A stretch of 64,000 nucleotides of DNA from Streptomyces sp. NBC_00094 (GCF_026343125.1 NZ_JAPEMB010000001.1:3973501-4037500); one strand, 5' to 3'; positions 33,355 through 41,521 are shown, numbered from the stretch's first letter. Notes: a model not told the origin generated them from the sequence alone. Program-made: numbers and translations.

Positions 33355-34035
33355 CTAGTCGATCTCCGCGTACCTCTGCACCCACGCGTGCATGGCGACC
33401 GCGGCGGCCGCCCCGGCGTTGATCGACCGGGTCGAACCGAACTGGGCGATCGAGCAGACCATCTCCACGTGCGCGCGTGCCTCGTCCGTGAGCCCCGGGC
33501 CCTCCTGGCCGAAGAGCAGGACGCAGCGGCGCGGCAGCACGGTCCGCTCCAGCGGCACCGCGCCCGGGAGGTTGTCGATCCCGATGATCGGCAGGCCCTC
33601 GGCCGCGGCCCAGGCGGTCAGCGACTCGGTGTCCGGGTGGTGACGGACGTGCTGGTAGCGGTCGGTGACCATGGCGCCCCGCCGGTTCCAGCGCCGTCGG
33701 CCCACGATGTGGATCTCCTTCGCCAGGAAGGCGTTCGCGGTCCGCACCACCGAGCCGATGTTGAAGTCGTGGCCCCAGTTCTCCACCGCCACGTGGAAGT
33801 CGTGGCGCCGGGTGTCCAGGTCGGCGACGACCGCCTCCCGCGTCCAGTACCGGTAGCGGTCCACGACGTTGCGCCGGTCGCCGCCGGCCAGCAGCTCGGG
33901 GTCGTACCGCTCGCCCTCAGGCCACGGCTCCGGGTGCGGCCCGACCCCGATCTCGGGGCCGAAGCCCTCGTCGTACTGAACCGGCTCGGCCGCCTCGGCC
34001 GCCTCGGCTCCGGACTTCTCTTCGGTGGTGCTCAC
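33355..34035 (-). CDS. SpoU/TrmH-family RNA 2'-O-methyltransferase
   Basis: A 226-residue SPOUT methyltransferase. Motif 1: NIGSVVRTANAF; motif 2: RCVLLFGQEGPGLTDE; motif 3: IAQFGSTRSINAGAAAAVAMH, the knot that holds S-adenosylmethionine. An acidic N-terminal extension of about 60 residues precedes the domain. The target (tRNA G18 or 23S rRNA) cannot be told from sequence alone. The ATG at 34035 overlaps the HTTM gene stop by four bases; it is the last gene of a three-gene operon with otherwise membrane-linked partners, a pairing that makes no obvious sense. Confidence 0.88.
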   Translation of the reverse strand: MSTTEEKSGAEAAEAAEPVQYDEGFGPEIGVGPHPEPWPEGERYDPELLAGGDRRNVVDRYRYWTREAVVADLDTRRHDFHVAVENWGHDFNIGSVVRTANAFLAKEIHIVGRRRWNRRGAMVTDRYQHVRHHPDTESLTAWAAAEGLPIIGIDNLPGAVPLERTVLPRRCVLLFGQEGPGLTDEARAHVEMVCSIAQFGSTRSINAGAAAAVAMHAWVQRYAEID

Positions 34036-35315
34036 CCGACGAGGGTACGGGGGTCGTGCTCCTCACCCGTACGGCGCTGCCCCGGCAGCATCCCGGTGGA
34101 CCGCCGCCCCAGCAGCCGTTCCCTGCCCCGTGCCACCCGCGCGCCGAGGGCCACCAGGAAGGCCGTCGGCAGGAACACGGCGTCGGCGGAGATCATCGCG
34201 AGGGAGAAGACCGGCAGCCCGAGGAGCACGGCGATGCCGGCGTGCTCCAGCATCATCGCGACCAGCAGGACGTTCTTGATCTTGCGGTGGAAGAGCGTGA
34301 ACGGGAACGCGGTCTGCACGATCACGGTGCCGTAGGTCAGCAGCATCACCATGACCCCGCTGGAGCCGAGGAGCCCGGAGAGGACCGGCCAGGGCGAGAA
34401 GTAGTCCAGGTTCAGCGGGTAGTACAGCGCCGTGCCGTCCTGCCAGCGCGATCCCTGGATCTTGTACCAGCCGGCCGTGGCGTAGATCAGACAGACCTCG
34501 GCCATGATCACGACGAGGGCCGCGTTGTGCGTGAGGTTGGCGAGGACGTCGAGCAGCGTGCGCGGCTCCCCGGGGGCGTACCGGCACACCAGCCACCACA
34601 GCCCGTGCCCGAGCCACAGCACCCACAGCAGCACCGGCAGCCACCATTCGCCGGTGACGTCGCTGAACCAGGTGGTGGCGAGCAGGAAGCAGCCGAGCAC
34701 GGTCCACAGCAGCGGGCCGACGAGATCCCGGCGCGCAGGAAGCCCACGCACCTCACTCATCTCGTGCGCCTCATGCGCCTCATGCGCCTTGCGTGCCTCG
34801 CGTGCCTCACGGGCGACCCGCCGGGCGTCGAGGGACCACACCTGTCCGCAGCGGGTCAGCACGAGGTAGATCGCCGCGAGGTGGAGGACGTTGTCGCCGC
34901 CGTCCCCCAGGAAGACGGAGCGGTTCTGCAGCGAGAGGACCCCGACCATGAAGACCACCGAGACGGCCCGGGTGTGCCAGCCGACGAGGAGCAGGGCGGC
35001 GGAGACCACCGCGAGCCCGTAGACGACCTCGAACCAGAGCCGCCCGTCCGACCACATCAGCACGGTGAAGGCGCGGTTGTCGGCGATCAGCCGGCGCGCC
35101 AGCTCCCAGGACCAGGGGCCGTCCGGCCCGTACATCTCGTGTCGGTGCGGCAGCTCGCGCAGCAGGAAGACGAGCCAGGTCAGCGAGAACCCGATCCGCA
35201 CGATCGCGGTCTGGTGGGGGCCGAGGGCGCGGCCCGTGACGGCCTGGACGGCGCGGGCGATCCGCCGGTCGAAGGGCTCGCGCGGGCGCGCGGGGGTGGC
35301 GGTGGTGCCGCTCAT
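34032..35315 (-). CDS. HTTM-domain membrane protein (vitamin K carboxylase-like)
   Basis: A 427-residue integral membrane protein with the horizontally transferred transmembrane (HTTM) domain related to vitamin K-dependent gamma-carboxylase. Landmarks: RIGFSLTWLVFLLRELPHR, LIADNRAFTVLMWSDGRLWF, LSLQNRSVFLGDGGDNVL, and IYATAGWYKIQGSRWQDGTA followed by YYPLNLDYFSPWPVLSG. About eight to ten membrane segments. A cytoplasmic stretch of Ala/Arg/Glu/His repeats (AREARKAHEAHEAHEMSE) sits near residue 190. ATG at 35315 with GGAGG upstream overlaps the DUF5819 gene. Substrate unknown; many bacterial HTTM proteins are not carboxylases. Confidence 0.85.
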   Translation of the reverse strand: MSGTTATPARPREPFDRRIARAVQAVTGRALGPHQTAIVRIGFSLTWLVFLLRELPHRHEMYGPDGPWSWELARRLIADNRAFTVLMWSDGRLWFEVVYGLAVVSAALLLVGWHTRAVSVVFMVGVLSLQNRSVFLGDGGDNVLHLAAIYLVLTRCGQVWSLDARRVAREAREARKAHEAHEAHEMSEVRGLPARRDLVGPLLWTVLGCFLLATTWFSDVTGEWWLPVLLWVLWLGHGLWWLVCRYAPGEPRTLLDVLANLTHNAALVVIMAEVCLIYATAGWYKIQGSRWQDGTALYYPLNLDYFSPWPVLSGLLGSSGVMVMLLTYGTVIVQTAFPFTLFHRKIKNVLLVAMMLEHAGIAVLLGLPVFSLAMISADAVFLPTAFLVALGARVARGRERLLGRRSTGMLPGQRRTGEEHDPRTLVG

Positions 35316-36100
35316 CGGCCCGCCTCCGTACGGCTCCGGGCCGCGCCGTCCGGCCGGTCGGCGTCGGTCACCTTCCACCACGGGAAGTCGCGGTACGACG
35401 GGGTGTCGTCGTTCTTCTCGGTGCTCCACCGGGGTGCGGGTACCGGCCGGGTCACCGAGCGGAGCTGGACGCGCCGCACGTCGGCCGCCCGGAGGGAGGC
35501 GAGGCCGTCGAGCCGGAGCATCGCGATCCGGCGCATGTACGCCTCCGAGAGACGGCCGCGCATCCCGTTGGGGCTGTGGTCGTCGGAGTGGGAGTTCAGG
35601 TAGAAGTCCACAGCCCTGCGGAGCTCGTTCTGCTGGGTGTGGCTGGGCAGCGGGTTGTGGCGGATCGCGGCGGCGTCCTGGGCGGTGAGGTCGACCCAGC
35701 CGGTGGTGCGGCTGGAGCCGTCGGCCTCGGTGACCTCGGCGCGGACCTCGACGGAGACGTTCTGCTGGAGCGGGTTGGGCGCGAAGAGCTTCCAGTTCTG
35801 TTCGAACTCGGGATAGATCCAGTCGTCGACGGCCTGGCCGTGCCGCTTGGTGAGCGTGTTCGACGGCGCGACGTGCAGGAACACCATCGCGAGGTGCACA
35901 CAGACGAAGACCCCGGCCACGGCGAGCGCCACGGCGGCGACGACCTGGTAGGGCAGCGAAAGGGCCATGATCCCGGTGCCTGCGGGCCCGGCGGGCGCCG
36001 GACCGGCACCCGTCCCGACCGGGGAGAGGCCTTCTCCCGCCCGGGCTGCGAGCGGGTCGTCCCTCACCTCGTCCGCGTCCTTTTCGACGTCCGCGTCCAT
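35312..36100 (-). CDS. DUF5819 family membrane protein
   Basis: A 262-residue protein: disordered N-terminus (1-45), one transmembrane helix (VVAAVALAVAGVFVCVHLAM), then an exterior domain with the family block PEFEQNWKLFAPNPLQQNVSVEVR. The domain resembles the segment that accompanies HTTM proteins in actinobacteria. Function unknown. It leads a tight three-gene operon (four-base overlaps) with the HTTM protein and the RNA methyltransferase and is divergent from paaA; the ATG at 36100 is 112 bp from paaA. Confidence 0.75.
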   Translation of the reverse strand: MDADVEKDADEVRDDPLAARAGEGLSPVGTGAGPAPAGPAGTGIMALSLPYQVVAAVALAVAGVFVCVHLAMVFLHVAPSNTLTKRHGQAVDDWIYPEFEQNWKLFAPNPLQQNVSVEVRAEVTEADGSSRTTGWVDLTAQDAAAIRHNPLPSHTQQNELRRAVDFYLNSHSDDHSPNGMRGRLSEAYMRRIAMLRLDGLASLRAADVRRVQLRSVTRPVPAPRWSTEKNDDTPSYRDFPWWKVTDADRPDGAARSRTEAGR

Positions 36101-36130
36101 CCTGCCCCGATCCCGATCGGCCCACCTCGG

Positions 36131-36198
36131 TTATCCACAGGGTTGACACCATACGGGCCGTCGACTCACCATTGAAGTCATTCAACCGAACGATCGGT
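36131..36198 (+). promoter_or_regulatory. paaA promoter region: DnaA box, -35-like element and TetR operator
   Basis: TTATCCACA (a perfect DnaA box) is at 36131-36139, TTGACA at 36143-36148 can serve as the -35 element, and the palindrome ACCGAACGATCGGT is at 36185-36198, 14 bp before the paaA ATG. The operator would overlap the transcription start or early leader, fitting repression by the PaaR-like TetR protein. Confidence 0.65.
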
Positions 36199-36212
36199 CG
36201 GTAGGGGGTTCG

Positions 36213-37229
36213 ATGACCGCAGTGACGGCAGGGACGACAGGAACAACAGGTGCGCCCAGCGTGTCGGACGCGGCCGTAGCAGCGACACAGGCTGCCTACG
36301 AAGCCGTGTTCGACGCTGCCGTGGCCGCCGACGAGCGGATCGAGCCGCGCGACTGGATGCCCGAGGCCTACCGCGCCTCGCTCGTCCGCCAGATCGCGCA
36401 GCACGCCCACTCCGAGATCATCGGCATGCAGCCCGAGGCGAACTGGATCACCCGCGCGCCCTCGCTGCGCCGCAAGGCGATCCTCATGGCCAAGGTCCAG
36501 GACGAGGCCGGCCACGGCCTCTACCTGTACAGCGCGGCCGAGACCCTCGGCACCAGCCGCGACGAGCTGCTCGACAAGCTCCACTCGGGCCGCCAGAAGT
36601 ACTCCTCGATCTTCAACTACCCCACGCTGACCTGGGCCGACGTCGGCGCGATCGGCTGGCTCGTGGACGGGGCCGCGATCACCAACCAGGTCCCCCTCTG
36701 CCGCTGCTCCTACGGCCCGTACGCCCGCGCGATGGTCCGGGTCTGCAAGGAGGAGTCGTTCCACCAGCGCCAGGGATACGAGGCCCTGCTCGCCCTGTCG
36801 AACGGCACCGAGGCCCAGCACGCCATGGCCCAGGACGCGGTGGACCGCTGGTGGTGGCCCTCGCTGATGATGTTCGGCCCGCCCGACGACGAATCGACCC
36901 ACACCGCCCAGGCAATGGCCTGGAAGATCAAGCGCCACACCAACGACGAACTGCGCCAGCGATTCGTCGACATCGCCGTGCCCCAGGCCGAGGCCCTCGG
37001 CCTCACCCTCCCCGACCCCGACCTCCGGTGGAACGAAGAGCGCGGGCACCACGACTTCGGACCGATCGACTGGACCGAGTTCTGGGACGTCCTCAAGGGC
37101 AACGGCCCCTGCAACGACCAGCGGATCGGCAAGCGACGCCAGGCCCACGAGGACGGCGCCTGGGTCAGGGAAGCCGCCGCGGCCTACGCGGAGAAGCACA
37201 CCGGCAAGCACGGAGAGGCACAGGCATGA
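36213..37229 (+). CDS. paaA: Phenylacetyl-CoA 1,2-epoxidase subunit PaaA (catalytic)
   Basis: A 338-residue catalytic subunit of the multicomponent ring epoxidase that converts phenylacetyl-CoA to the 1,2-epoxide. The ferritin-like diiron motifs are present: DEAGH in KVQDEAGHGLYLY and EESFH in VCKEESFHQRQG. It forms the PaaAC core and receives electrons from PaaE. ATG at 36213 with GGTAGGGGG upstream. First gene of paaABCDE, in which A/B, B/C and C/D overlap by four bases and D/E abut. N-terminal Thr/Ala-rich extension of about 35 residues. Confidence 0.95.
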   Translation: MTAVTAGTTGTTGAPSVSDAAVAATQAAYEAVFDAAVAADERIEPRDWMPEAYRASLVRQIAQHAHSEIIGMQPEANWITRAPSLRRKAILMAKVQDEAGHGLYLYSAAETLGTSRDELLDKLHSGRQKYSSIFNYPTLTWADVGAIGWLVDGAAITNQVPLCRCSYGPYARAMVRVCKEESFHQRQGYEALLALSNGTEAQHAMAQDAVDRWWWPSLMMFGPPDDESTHTAQAMAWKIKRHTNDELRQRFVDIAVPQAEALGLTLPDPDLRWNEERGHHDFGPIDWTEFWDVLKGNGPCNDQRIGKRRQAHEDGAWVREAAAAYAEKHTGKHGEAQA

Positions 37230-37513
37230 CGAGCGACGGTTGGCCGCTGTGGGAGGTGTTCGTGCGCTCCCGCCGCGGACTGTCCCACACCCACGCGGGC
37301 AGTCTCCACGCGCCCGACGCGGAGATGGCCCTGCGCAATGCCCGCGACCTGTACACCCGCAGGAGCGAAGGCATCTCGATCTGGGTCGTCCCCTCCACGG
37401 CGATCACCGCCTCCTCGCCCGACGAGAAGGACCCCTTCTTCGAACCGGCCGCGGACAAGCCCTACCGCCACCCGACGTTCTACGAGATCCCGGAGGGGGT
37501 GAAGCACCTGTGA
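37226..37513 (+). CDS. paaB: Phenylacetyl-CoA epoxidase subunit PaaB
   Basis: A 95-residue small subunit needed for assembly of the epoxidase complex. It reads WPLWEVFVRSRRGLSHTHAG and ALRNARDLYTRRSEGISIWV, the PaaB signature. ATG overlaps the paaA stop (ATGA). No catalytic residues are expected. Confidence 0.95.
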   Translation: MTSDGWPLWEVFVRSRRGLSHTHAGSLHAPDAEMALRNARDLYTRRSEGISIWVVPSTAITASSPDEKDPFFEPAADKPYRHPTFYEIPEGVKHL

Positions 37514-38247
37514 GCACCCCGGACACCCACACGACCGCCGCGCTCACCGGCGCCGCCCTCGCCCTCGGCGACGACGCCCTCGTCCTCTCCCACCGCCTGG
37601 GGGAGTGGGCCGGCTCCGCCCCCGTCCTGGAGGAGGAGGTCGCCCTGGCCAACATCGCCCTCGACCTCCTCGGCCAGGCCCGCGTCCTGCTCTCCCTCGT
37701 CGGCGACGAGGACGAACTGGCCTACCTCCGCGAGGAGCGCTCCTTCCGGAACGTCCAGCTCGTCGAGCAGCCCAACGGCGACTTCGCCCACACCATCGCC
37801 CGACAGCTGTACTTCTCCACCTACCAGCGGCTCCTGTACGGACAGCTGGCAACCGGCGACGGCCCCTTCGCCGGCCTGGCGGCCAAGGCCGTCAAGGAAG
37901 TCGCCTACCACCAGGACCACGCCGAGCACTGGACCCTGCGCCTCGGCGACGGCACTCCCGAGAGCCACGAGCGGATGCAGCAGGCCTGCGACGCACTCTG
38001 GCGGTACACCGGCGAACTGTTCCAGCCCGTCGAAGGACTCGACGTGGACCACACCGCCATGGAAACCGCCTGGCTGGAGTCGGTCACGGCCGTCCTCGGC
38101 AAGGCCACGCTCACCGTGCCCGCCGGACCCCGCACCGGCGCCTGGGCCGCGGGCGCCGGCCGACAGGGCCTCCACACCGAGCCCTTCGGACGGATGATCG
38201 CCGAGATGCAGCACCTGCACCGCAGCCACCCGGGGGCGACATGGTGA
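37510..38247 (+). CDS. paaC: Phenylacetyl-CoA epoxidase subunit PaaC (structural)
   Basis: A 245-residue ferritin-like subunit that pairs with PaaA. Landmarks: LGEWAGSAPVLEEEVALANI, LDLLGQARVLL and VKEVAYHQDHAEHWTLRLGD. In the family this subunit has degenerate metal sites and a structural role. GTG start overlapping the paaB stop (GTGA). The end TGGTGA overlaps the start of paaD. Confidence 0.94.
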   Translation: MSTPDTHTTAALTGAALALGDDALVLSHRLGEWAGSAPVLEEEVALANIALDLLGQARVLLSLVGDEDELAYLREERSFRNVQLVEQPNGDFAHTIARQLYFSTYQRLLYGQLATGDGPFAGLAAKAVKEVAYHQDHAEHWTLRLGDGTPESHERMQQACDALWRYTGELFQPVEGLDVDHTAMETAWLESVTAVLGKATLTVPAGPRTGAWAAGAGRQGLHTEPFGRMIAEMQHLHRSHPGATW

Positions 38248-38738
38248 CCATGACGGCCCTGGAAGAGGAACTGAACCGGATCGCCGGCGCCGTCCTCGAC
38301 CCGGAGCTGCCCGTCCTCACCCTGGAGGAGCTCGGCGTCATGCGGGGCGTCCACGTCATGGGCCCCGGCCGGGTCGAGGTCTCCCTCACCCCGACGTACA
38401 CGGGCTGCCCGGCGATCGAGGCGATGTCCTCGGACATCGAGCGCGCCCTCCACGAGCACGGAATACCGGACGTCTCCGTCGTCACGGTCCTCGCCCCCGC
38501 CTGGTCCACCGACGACATCAGCGACGAAGGACGGCGCAAACTCGCCGAGTTCGGCATCGCCCCGCCCCGCCCCCAGGGCCCCGCCGGCGGACCGGTACCG
38601 CTGACCCTGGCGATCCGCTGCCCCCACTGCGGCTCCACCGACACCGAACTCCTCAGCCGCTTCTCCTCCACGGCATGCAAGGCCCTGCGCCGCTGCACCG
38701 CCTGCCGCGAACCGTTCGACCACTTCAAGGAGCTGTAG
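38244..38738 (+). CDS. paaD: Phenylacetate degradation protein PaaD (iron-sulfur assembly/DUF59)
   Basis: A 164-residue protein: DUF59/MIP18 domain (VLDPELPVLTLEELGVMRGV and TPTYTGCPAIEAM) followed by a C-terminal zinc ribbon (CPHCGSTDTELL, then CTACREPF). It is thought to help maturation of the iron-sulfur or diiron centres of PaaE/PaaA. GTG at 38244 gives the GTGA overlap seen elsewhere in the operon; ATG at 38241 or 38250 are alternatives. The stop is immediately followed by the ATG of paaE. Confidence 0.92.
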   Translation: MTMTALEEELNRIAGAVLDPELPVLTLEELGVMRGVHVMGPGRVEVSLTPTYTGCPAIEAMSSDIERALHEHGIPDVSVVTVLAPAWSTDDISDEGRRKLAEFGIAPPRPQGPAGGPVPLTLAIRCPHCGSTDTELLSRFSSTACKALRRCTACREPFDHFKEL

Positions 38739-39827
38739 ATGCTGCCCTCAGGCGCCGGACGGGCCGGGTTCCATCCGCTCCGGGTGAGCGAGGTCGAGCG
38801 GCTCACGGACGACTCCGTGGCCGTCACCTTCGCGGTCCCGCCCGAGCTCCACGAGACGTACCGACACCTCCCCGGCCAGCACCTCGCCCTCCGCCGCACG
38901 GGCGAGCAGGGCGAGGAGATCCGGCGTACGTACTCGATCTCCGCCCCCGCGACCCCGGCCGGCGAGCCCCCCGTCCTCCGCGTGGGCATCCGGCTCGTCG
39001 ACGGCGGCGCCTTCTCGACGTACGCGCTGAAGGAACTGTCCGTCGGCGACCTCGTCGAGGTCATGGAACCCATGGGCCGCTTCGCACTCACCCCGCGCCC
39101 CGGCCACTTCGCCGCCGTCGTCGGCGGCAGCGGCATCACCCCGGTCCTGTCGATCGCGGCCACCCTGCTCGCCCAGGAGCCGGAAGCCAGGTTCTGCCTG
39201 ATCCGGAGCGACCGCACCGCCGCGTCCACGATGTTCCTCGACGAGGTGGCCGACCTCAAGGACCGCTACCCGGACCGCTTCCAGCTGGTCACCGTCCTCT
39301 CCCGCGAGGAACAGCAGGCGGGCCTCCCCTCCGGCCGCCTCGACCGCGAGCGGCTGACCACCCTGCTGCCCGCGCTGCTCCCGGTCGGCGAGATCGACGG
39401 CTGGTTCCTCTGCGGCCCCTTCGGACTCGTCCAGGGCGCCGAGCAGGCCCTGCGCGGCCTCGGAGTGGACCGCGGCCGGGTCCACCAGGAGATCTTCCAC
39501 GTCGACGACGGCTCCGCACCGGCACCGGTCGCCCCCGCCGACACCCCCGCGCACGCGACCCTGACCGCGACCCTGCACGGCCGCTCCGGCACCTGGCCGG
39601 TAGACCGTGGCGAGACACTCCTCGACACCGTGCTGCGCTCCCGCGCCGACGCCCCGTACGCCTGCAAGGGCGGGGTATGCGGCACCTGCCGCGCCTTCCT
39701 CGTCGCCGGAGAGGTGCGGATGGACCGCAACTTCGCGCTGGAGCCCGAGGAGACCGAGGCCGGATACGTACTGGCCTGCCAGTCCCACCCCGCCACCCCG
39801 GACGTGGAGTTGGACTTCGACCGCTGA
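38739..39827 (+). CDS. paaE: Phenylacetyl-CoA epoxidase reductase PaaE
   Basis: A 362-residue electron-transfer subunit. FAD domain with RRTYSISAPAT, NADP domain with VVGGSGITPVLSI and WFLCGPFGLV, then a C-terminal plant-type 2Fe-2S ferredoxin with the four Cys in CKGGVCGTCRAF and VLACQSHP. It passes NADPH electrons to the PaaAC diiron site. Last gene of the epoxidase operon. Downstream is a 98-bp gap with a different type of operator before the acyl-CoA dehydrogenase. Confidence 0.95.
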   Translation: MLPSGAGRAGFHPLRVSEVERLTDDSVAVTFAVPPELHETYRHLPGQHLALRRTGEQGEEIRRTYSISAPATPAGEPPVLRVGIRLVDGGAFSTYALKELSVGDLVEVMEPMGRFALTPRPGHFAAVVGGSGITPVLSIAATLLAQEPEARFCLIRSDRTAASTMFLDEVADLKDRYPDRFQLVTVLSREEQQAGLPSGRLDRERLTTLLPALLPVGEIDGWFLCGPFGLVQGAEQALRGLGVDRGRVHQEIFHVDDGSAPAPVAPADTPAHATLTATLHGRSGTWPVDRGETLLDTVLRSRADAPYACKGGVCGTCRAFLVAGEVRMDRNFALEPEETEAGYVLACQSHPATPDVELDFDR

Positions 39828-39856
39828 CGAGTCCCGCCGCCGCCATTCCCTTCCAG

Positions 39857-39870
39857 TAGAACCTGTTCTA
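39857..39870. promoter_or_regulatory. KstR-type palindrome upstream of an acyl-CoA dehydrogenase
   Basis: TAGAACCTGTTCTA is a perfect dyad (TAGAAC-CT-GTTCTA) that fits the TNNAACNNGTTNNA motif known for KstR, the TetR-family repressor of actinobacterial sterol catabolism. It lies 55 bp before the GTG at 39926. No KstR gene is in the window. Confidence 0.6.
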
Positions 39871-39925
39871 TCTTGACGGCTCGTCAGGGCAGAGACAGCA
39901 GGGGCACCAACGGGAGGGCAGGGCA

Positions 39926-41059
39926 GTGGACTTCACCTTCACCGAGGAACAGCAGGCGGCCGTCGAGGCGGCCAAGACGATCTTCGCGGGCGTCGCACCC
40001 GACGCGGTACCGAGCCCGGCCCTCACCCCGGGCGCCGTCTCCGACGACCTCGACCGATCGCTCTGGTCCCGCCTCGCCGCCGCCGACCTGCTCGGCCTCG
40101 CCCTGCCCCCCGAGCACGGCGGCTCCGGACTCGACCCCGTCGCGTTCTGCCTCGTCCTGCGCGAGTCCGCCCGCGTCCTCGCCCGCGTACCCCTGCTCGA
40201 AACGGGCGCCGTCGCCATGACCATCGACCGGTACGCGGACCGGCAAACAGCCGCCGACCTGCTCCCCCGTGTCAGCCGCGGCGAACTCGTCCTCACCGCC
40301 GCCTCCCACGGACGCACCGGCCACGACCCGGCCGACCGCGCCGTCACCGCCCGCCTCGACGGCACCACCTGGATCCTCGACGGGCTCCAGAGCGCCGTCC
40401 CCTGGGCCCACGGCGCCGACCTCGTCGCCGTCCCCGCGCACACCGCCGAGGACCGCACCGTCCTCGCCCTGGTCCCCCGCGCCCACGAAGGCGTCACCCT
40501 CGCCGACCAGTACTCCACCAGCGGCGAACTCCTCGCCGAGATACGCCTCGACGCCGTACGCCTCGACAGCACCCGGGTCATCGACGCCGAAGGCGCCTGG
40601 GACCGACTGCGCGAACTCCTCACGACCGGCACCTGCGCACTCGCCCTCGGCCTCGGCGAGGCCGTCCTCACCATGACGAGCCAGTACACCGGCAAGCGCG
40701 AACAGTTCGGTCACCCCGTGGCCACCTTCCAGGCCGTCGCCGTCCAGGCCGCCGACCGCTACATCGACCTCCGTGCCATGGAAGCCACCCTCTGGCAGGC
40801 CGCCTGGCGCGTCTCCACCGGGGCCGACGGGGCACTCCCCGCCGCCGGGGACATCGCCGTGGCGAAGATCTGGGCCTCCGAAGGAGTACGGCGCGTGGTG
40901 CAGACCGCCCAGCACCTGCACGGCGGCTTCGGCGCCGACACCGACTACCCCCTGCACCGGTACCACGCCTGGGCCAAGCAGCTCGAACTGTCCCTCGGCC
41001 CCGCGGCCGCCCACGAGGAGACCCTGGGCGACCTCCTGGCCACCCACCCCCTCGACTGA
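39926..41059 (+). CDS. Acyl-CoA dehydrogenase family protein (steroid-type FadE-like)
   Basis: A 377-residue flavoprotein. N-terminal MDFTFTEEQQAAVEAAKTIF, LGLALPPEHGGSGLDPVAF; FAD region REQFGHPVATFQAVAVQAAD; end HLHGGFGADTDYPLHRYHAW. The block resembles the FadE proteins that form heterotetramers in steroid side-chain oxidation rather than classical MCAD; the usual catalytic Glu in YEGT is absent and a Glu/Asp at the GADTDY position could serve instead. With the KstR-type operator, a role in sterol or branched acyl-CoA oxidation is inferred. GTG at 39926 with GGGAGGG upstream. Confidence 0.82.
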   Translation: MDFTFTEEQQAAVEAAKTIFAGVAPDAVPSPALTPGAVSDDLDRSLWSRLAAADLLGLALPPEHGGSGLDPVAFCLVLRESARVLARVPLLETGAVAMTIDRYADRQTAADLLPRVSRGELVLTAASHGRTGHDPADRAVTARLDGTTWILDGLQSAVPWAHGADLVAVPAHTAEDRTVLALVPRAHEGVTLADQYSTSGELLAEIRLDAVRLDSTRVIDAEGAWDRLRELLTTGTCALALGLGEAVLTMTSQYTGKREQFGHPVATFQAVAVQAADRYIDLRAMEATLWQAAWRVSTGADGALPAAGDIAVAKIWASEGVRRVVQTAQHLHGGFGADTDYPLHRYHAWAKQLELSLGPAAAHEETLGDLLATHPLD

Positions 41060-41104
41060 CTCAGCCGACGCGACTCAACCCGACTCGCCTCGCCTCGCCT
41101 CGCC

Positions 41105-41449
41105 TCAGAGGACGAAAGCCGGGCTACCGTTCCCCGTCACCATCGGACGCCCGGCACCATCCCAGGCGAGCATCCCGCCGTCGATGTTCACCGCGTCGAA
41201 GCCCTGCTGCACCAGATACTGCGTGACCTGCGCCGACCGGCCACCCACCCGGCACATCACATAGGCGCGACCGTGCTCGGCCACCGCCTCCGTCACCTCA
41301 CCGAGGCGCGCCACGAAGCCACTCATCGGCACGTGCAGCGCACCGTCGACATGGCCGGCTTCCCACTCGTTGTCCTCCCGGACGTCCAGCACCAGCGCAT
41401 CGGCCGGCACGGAAGCCGCGTCCACCGAGGGCAGCGGGGAGAAATTCAT
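41105..41449 (-). CDS. Rhodanese-like domain protein
   Basis: A 114-residue single-domain sulfurtransferase-like protein. ADALVLDVREDNEWEAGHVDGA is the CH2A-type block and VMCRVGGRSAQ contains the catalytic Cys with a six-residue loop. Cytoplasmic; donor and acceptor unknown. It is convergent with the acyl-CoA dehydrogenase; the 45 bp between them contain four CTCGC repeats and no hairpin. The J-domain gene lies 72 bp upstream on the same strand. Confidence 0.88.
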   Translation of the reverse strand: MNFSPLPSVDAASVPADALVLDVREDNEWEAGHVDGALHVPMSGFVARLGEVTEAVAEHGRAYVMCRVGGRSAQVTQYLVQQGFDAVNIDGGMLAWDGAGRPMVTGNGSPAFVL

Positions 41450-41521
41450 GGGACTGGCCTTCTCTCGTCAGATCGCCCGCGAAGTTCGAGCGCACAGAAA
41501 AACCTACTCCACCCGCTCCAC

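Noticed and set aside
34032..37211. Apparent 1059-residue protein extending the HTTM frame upstream
   Set aside because: The upstream part is antisense to paaA and out of frame with the DUF5819 gene. The true start at 35315 has a ribosome-binding site and a coupled overlap.
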